Part shown: positions 61,649-64,000 of the stretch, in pieces
Numbering within the stretch: position 1 is the stretch's first letter
How the letters are laid out: each line of letters opens with the position of its first letter
DNA from: Ruminococcus sp. FC2018
GTDB taxonomy: Bacteria > Bacillota > Clostridia > Oscillospirales > Ruminococcaceae
Reading direction: 5' to 3'
Assembly: GCF_000621805.1 (NCBI RefSeq)
Contig: NZ_JHXH01000006.1
Span: 90,119 to 154,118 of the forward strand
Length of the DNA stretch: 64,000 nucleotides
Position numbers and translations under genes: made by a program
The notes under the pieces: model-generated
Told to the model about the DNA's origin: nothing
Seen by the model: only the letters and a program-made list of their open reading frames with translations
Database searches by the model: none

Positions 61649-62392
61649 TTAATATGGCGCAGGTATTTGTTCGGCGGCATTTACGGCAGTCTGCAGATCC
61701 ATGCCGGAAAACTCCTGAGCTCTGAAAAGCCTGCCTGACAACTTATCTTGGGTCAGCACACCGACTATGATTCCGGGGAGAGCGCTTTCAGGTGAATTCG
61801 GTGCTTTTTCGCCCCCGAGATCCGTCCTGCACCAACCCGGATCCACCAGATTGATACAAACGTCGGTACCGTTTACCCTGTGTCCCAGGTCAATAGTTAT
61901 CTTGTCAAGCGCAGCCTTGCTTGCGGAATATCCTGCCTGTTCAGGCTCCAGAGCGATACCGCTTGTGGTGTTCACGATTCTTCCGAAGCCTTTTTCTATC
62001 ATCTTGGGCATAAAGTGATAGCAAATAACCGCAGGCGCAATGGTGTTGATGTTGAAGCTGATGATGAAATCATCAACAGGAGTGGAGAAATACTCGGTGC
62101 GGTAGCCTATCTGAAGTCCTGCATTGTTGAGAACTATGTCCACATCGACACCGAAGGAGTCAATCTCTTTCAGCATAGCCTTGACAGTGTCTATGTCCGA
62201 AAGCTCGCAGGCAACAGTCTTTGTCTGAATGCCAAACTGTGCCAGCTCATCGCATACCTTTTGTGAGCTTTGCATTGTCCTGCTGTGAACGATAATGTTG
62301 CAGCCGAGCTTAGCCATTTCCGCAGCTGCAAGTCTGCCAAGCCCTCTGCTGGCACCGGTTATAAATACCCATTTGTTTTTAACGTTAAGCAT
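61649..62392 (-). CDS. SDR-family oxidoreductase
   Basis: 247 residues. The NAD(P) loop ITGASRGLGRLAA (about 10-22) with Arg in IVHSRT suggests NADPH. NNAGLQ (about 86), catalytic Ser in TTSGIAL and Tyr-Xxx-Xxx-Xxx-Lys in YSASKAAL (about 150) are intact. VDPGWCRTDLGG follows. Substrate unknown. ATG 62392 follows GGGAGG. It is 16 nt behind an iron alcohol dehydrogenase gene and so probably serves the same carbonyl-reducing pathway. Confidence 0.94.
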   Translation of the reverse strand: MLNVKNKWVFITGASRGLGRLAAAEMAKLGCNIIVHSRTMQSSQKVCDELAQFGIQTKTVACELSDIDTVKAMLKEIDSFGVDVDIVLNNAGLQIGYRTEYFSTPVDDFIISFNINTIAPAVICYHFMPKMIEKGFGRIVNTTSGIALEPEQAGYSASKAALDKITIDLGHRVNGTDVCINLVDPGWCRTDLGGEKAPNSPESALPGIIVGVLTQDKLSGRLFRAQEFSGMDLQTAVNAAEQIPAPY

Positions 62393-62408
62393 GATATACC
62401 TCCCGATC

Positions 62409-63587
62409 TTATAATTCAGCGTTTGCCGCAATGGTCAGGATCTTGCATACATCATCCCTTGACAGATCCACAAATCCTTTTCTTACGCCATTTATCTTCA
62501 TGTTGTCAGCCAGCGTGGGAATATCCTCCTGCTTTGCACCCAGTTCTTTAAAGTTTATCGGCATACCGATGCGGTGAAGGAAGCTTCTGAACGCCTTGAT
62601 GCCTGCAACGGCGGTGCTTTCAGGATCTTCAAAATCCATTGAACATCCGAAAACTCTGGTTGACATCTGTGCAAATCTCATAACATTGTGCTTGTATACA
62701 AATTCCATCCACGCAGGCATTACAACTGCAAGACCTGCGCCGTGAGCACAGTCGTAAAGTCCGGAAAGCTCGTGTTCGATGCCATGGCTGTTCCAGTCCT
62801 GACTTCTGCCCACACCAACTATGTCATTGTGAGCAACGGTGCCTGCCCACATGATGTTAGCCCTTGCCTGATAATTGTCCGGCTCAGCGATAACTCTCGG
62901 TACTTCCTTTATCATGGTGAGCAAAACTGCTTCGCAAAGTCTGTCGGTTATCTCCACCTCAGGGGTGTTTGTAAAGTATCTTTCAAAAACGTGAGCCATA
63001 ATGTCTGTTGCTCCGCAGGCAGTCTGGTATGCGGGCAGAGTACAGGTGAGCTTTGGATCGAGAATGGAGAATTTAGGTCTTATAAGATCGCTTGTAGTAC
63101 CTCTTTTCACCATGCCGTCCTCTTTTGTGATTACCGAAGAAGGGGAGCCTTCGCTGCCTGCTGCGGAAATGGTCAGAACGGTCGCAACGGGAAGAGCTTT
63201 GGTTATTGCAGCCTTACCGCAGTAAAAATCCCAGAAATCTCCGTCGTAGCAAACACCTGCTGCAATGGCTTTTGAGCTGTCGATCACCGAACCTCCGCCA
63301 ACAGCGATTATAAGATCAACGCCTTCTTTTTTGCATATTTCAATTCCCTTGTAAACCAGGGTATCCCTTGGGTTAGGCTGAACGCCGCCAAGCTCTGTGT
63401 GAGGAATGCCTGCCTTGTCCAGGGACTCTGTCACCTTGCCCACAAGACCGGATCTGACTGCCGAGCCTGAGCCGTAATGCACCATGACCTTAGTTGCACC
63501 GTACTTTTTAGCAAGCTCGCCGCATTCGTTCTCCCTGTCCTGTCCGAAAACAAAATGAGTGGGACTGTAAAAATCAAAATTCTCCAT
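62409..63587 (-). CDS. iron-containing alcohol dehydrogenase (YqhD/BdhA type)
   Basis: 392 residues of the Fe-ADH family. The N-terminal FYSPTHFVFGQ, the dinucleotide motif GGGSVIDSSKAIAAG (about 94-108) and the metal ligands Asp/His in ATDIMAHVFE (about 195) and IEHELSGLYDCAHG (about 265-278) are intact. It resembles NADPH-dependent butanol dehydrogenases of Clostridia, which reduce aldehydes made in fermentation. The ATG follows AAGGAGG. First gene of an operon with the SDR gene; an IS end lies 82 bp upstream. Confidence 0.96.
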   Translation of the reverse strand: MENFDFYSPTHFVFGQDRENECGELAKKYGATKVMVHYGSGSAVRSGLVGKVTESLDKAGIPHTELGGVQPNPRDTLVYKGIEICKKEGVDLIIAVGGGSVIDSSKAIAAGVCYDGDFWDFYCGKAAITKALPVATVLTISAAGSEGSPSSVITKEDGMVKRGTTSDLIRPKFSILDPKLTCTLPAYQTACGATDIMAHVFERYFTNTPEVEITDRLCEAVLLTMIKEVPRVIAEPDNYQARANIMWAGTVAHNDIVGVGRSQDWNSHGIEHELSGLYDCAHGAGLAVVMPAWMEFVYKHNVMRFAQMSTRVFGCSMDFEDPESTAVAGIKAFRSFLHRIGMPINFKELGAKQEDIPTLADNMKINGVRKGFVDLSRDDVCKILTIAANAEL

Positions 63588-63668
63588 AAATACGCCTCCT
63601 TAAACAAGATGTAAAATAATGTTCGCCTTTTCGTTTGGTTATAAAAACAGACCGGACCATTCCGAGAT

Positions 63669-64000
63669 TGAACTGACCCCAAAAAGTTAGACAAACTTTT
63701 TAAAGAAAAAATATGCAAAGCGACTAAGAGAGATCTTGGTCGCTTTTGTCATGCGGCAGCGAATTTGTATTCAATAGGTGACATACCATCAAGCTTAAGC
63801 TTGATGCGCTTTGTGTTGTACCACTCTATGTAAGCGTGAAGCTCGGATATGAAGTGTTCTATTGATGTGAATTCTTGTAAATACAGCAATTCTGTCTTGA
63901 GTAATCCGAAGAAGTTTTCTGCACAGGCATTATCAAGACAGTTGCCTTTTCGTGACATACTCTGTCTTATGCCTTTATCTTTGAGCATTTTCTGGTAATG
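63669..64000 (-). mobile_element. IS3-family (IS150-like) insertion element, right end
   Basis: A terminal repeat TGAACTGACCCCAAAAAGTTAGACA starts at 63669 and reads like the IS150-group end. It is followed 54 bp on by the stop of an IS3-type transposase reading outward from the window edge. The rest of the element lies past 64000, so the other end and target duplication cannot be checked. Confidence 0.82.
63749..64000 (-). CDS. IS3-family transposase OrfB, C-terminal part
   Basis: The last 84 codons of the DDE integrase-type OrfB; the frame runs into the window edge. SMSRKGNCLDNACAENFFG holds the last catalytic Glu (in AEN) with Lys seven residues later (LLKTE). YIEWYNTKRIKLKLDGMSPIEY is the typical C-terminal motif. 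No frameshift or stop is seen in the visible part. The product would be made with OrfA by programmed frameshifting. Confidence 0.95.
   Translation of the reverse strand, partial: HYQKMLKDKGIRQSMSRKGNCLDNACAENFFGLLKTELLYLQEFTSIEHFISELHAYIEWYNTKRIKLKLDGMSPIEYKFAAA

Overview
The window looks like chromosomal DNA of an anaerobic, low-to-mid GC Firmicute of the Ruminococcus / Oscillospiraceae type. This is an inference from SpoIIE, the RicT/DarA/HolB cluster, a GlgC-GlgD pair, Shine-Dalgarno and sigma-A promoter style, and purine enzymes of the clostridial kind. No rRNA or tRNA gene was seen.

Layout. 1-3.7 kb: a secreted protein cut by the window edge and an MMPL/RND exporter, divergent from a TetR regulator, with three near-identical 13-bp palindromes between them. 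3.7-11.9 kb: one long minus-strand purine operon reading purE-purF-purM-purN-(small membrane protein)-purO-(unknown)-purH'-purD. PurH is reduced to its formyltransferase half, and an archaeal-type IMP cyclohydrolase (PurO) supplies the last step. The operon is led by a roughly 200-nt structured RNA with its own promoter and terminator. 12-15.7 kb: a small unknown gene, rsmA and spoIIE. 15.8-21.9 kb: the glycogen operon glgB-glgC-glgD-glgA, in which GlgB carries a lysine/alanine-rich histone-like tail. 22-26.4 kb: a DUF1846 protein, recG and a LUD-domain protein.

26.5-39.6 kb: a type IV pilus system. It comprises pilC, a pilM-pilN fusion, pilO, a very large PilX-like protein, two prepilins (one with tandem EGGAG repeats, one ending in a domain that resembles a carbohydrate-binding module), prepilin peptidase on the other strand, then pilB and pilT. 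A GGDEF-EAL protein lies 1.5 kb downstream. The strongest candidate for something new is this pilus: its large subunits look built to display surface domains, perhaps to hold plant or starch polysaccharide.

39.6-56 kb: a DMT transporter, a DUF3783 protein, GGDEF-EAL, a CapA lipoprotein, an operon of an RlmD-type methyltransferase with MoxR-DUF58-transglutaminase, a small unknown protein, an aquaporin with a charged tail, a MacB-like ABC exporter, a WYL regulator and a DUF896 protein. 56.3-61 kb: a sigma-region-4-like protein, an Orn/Lys/Arg decarboxylase homologue, darA, holB, ricT and a zinc-PLC-like protein. 61-64 kb: a lone MazF toxin, an SDR, an iron alcohol dehydrogenase and the end of an IS3-family element that runs off the window.

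Functions are read from motifs and family knowledge. No database search was run.
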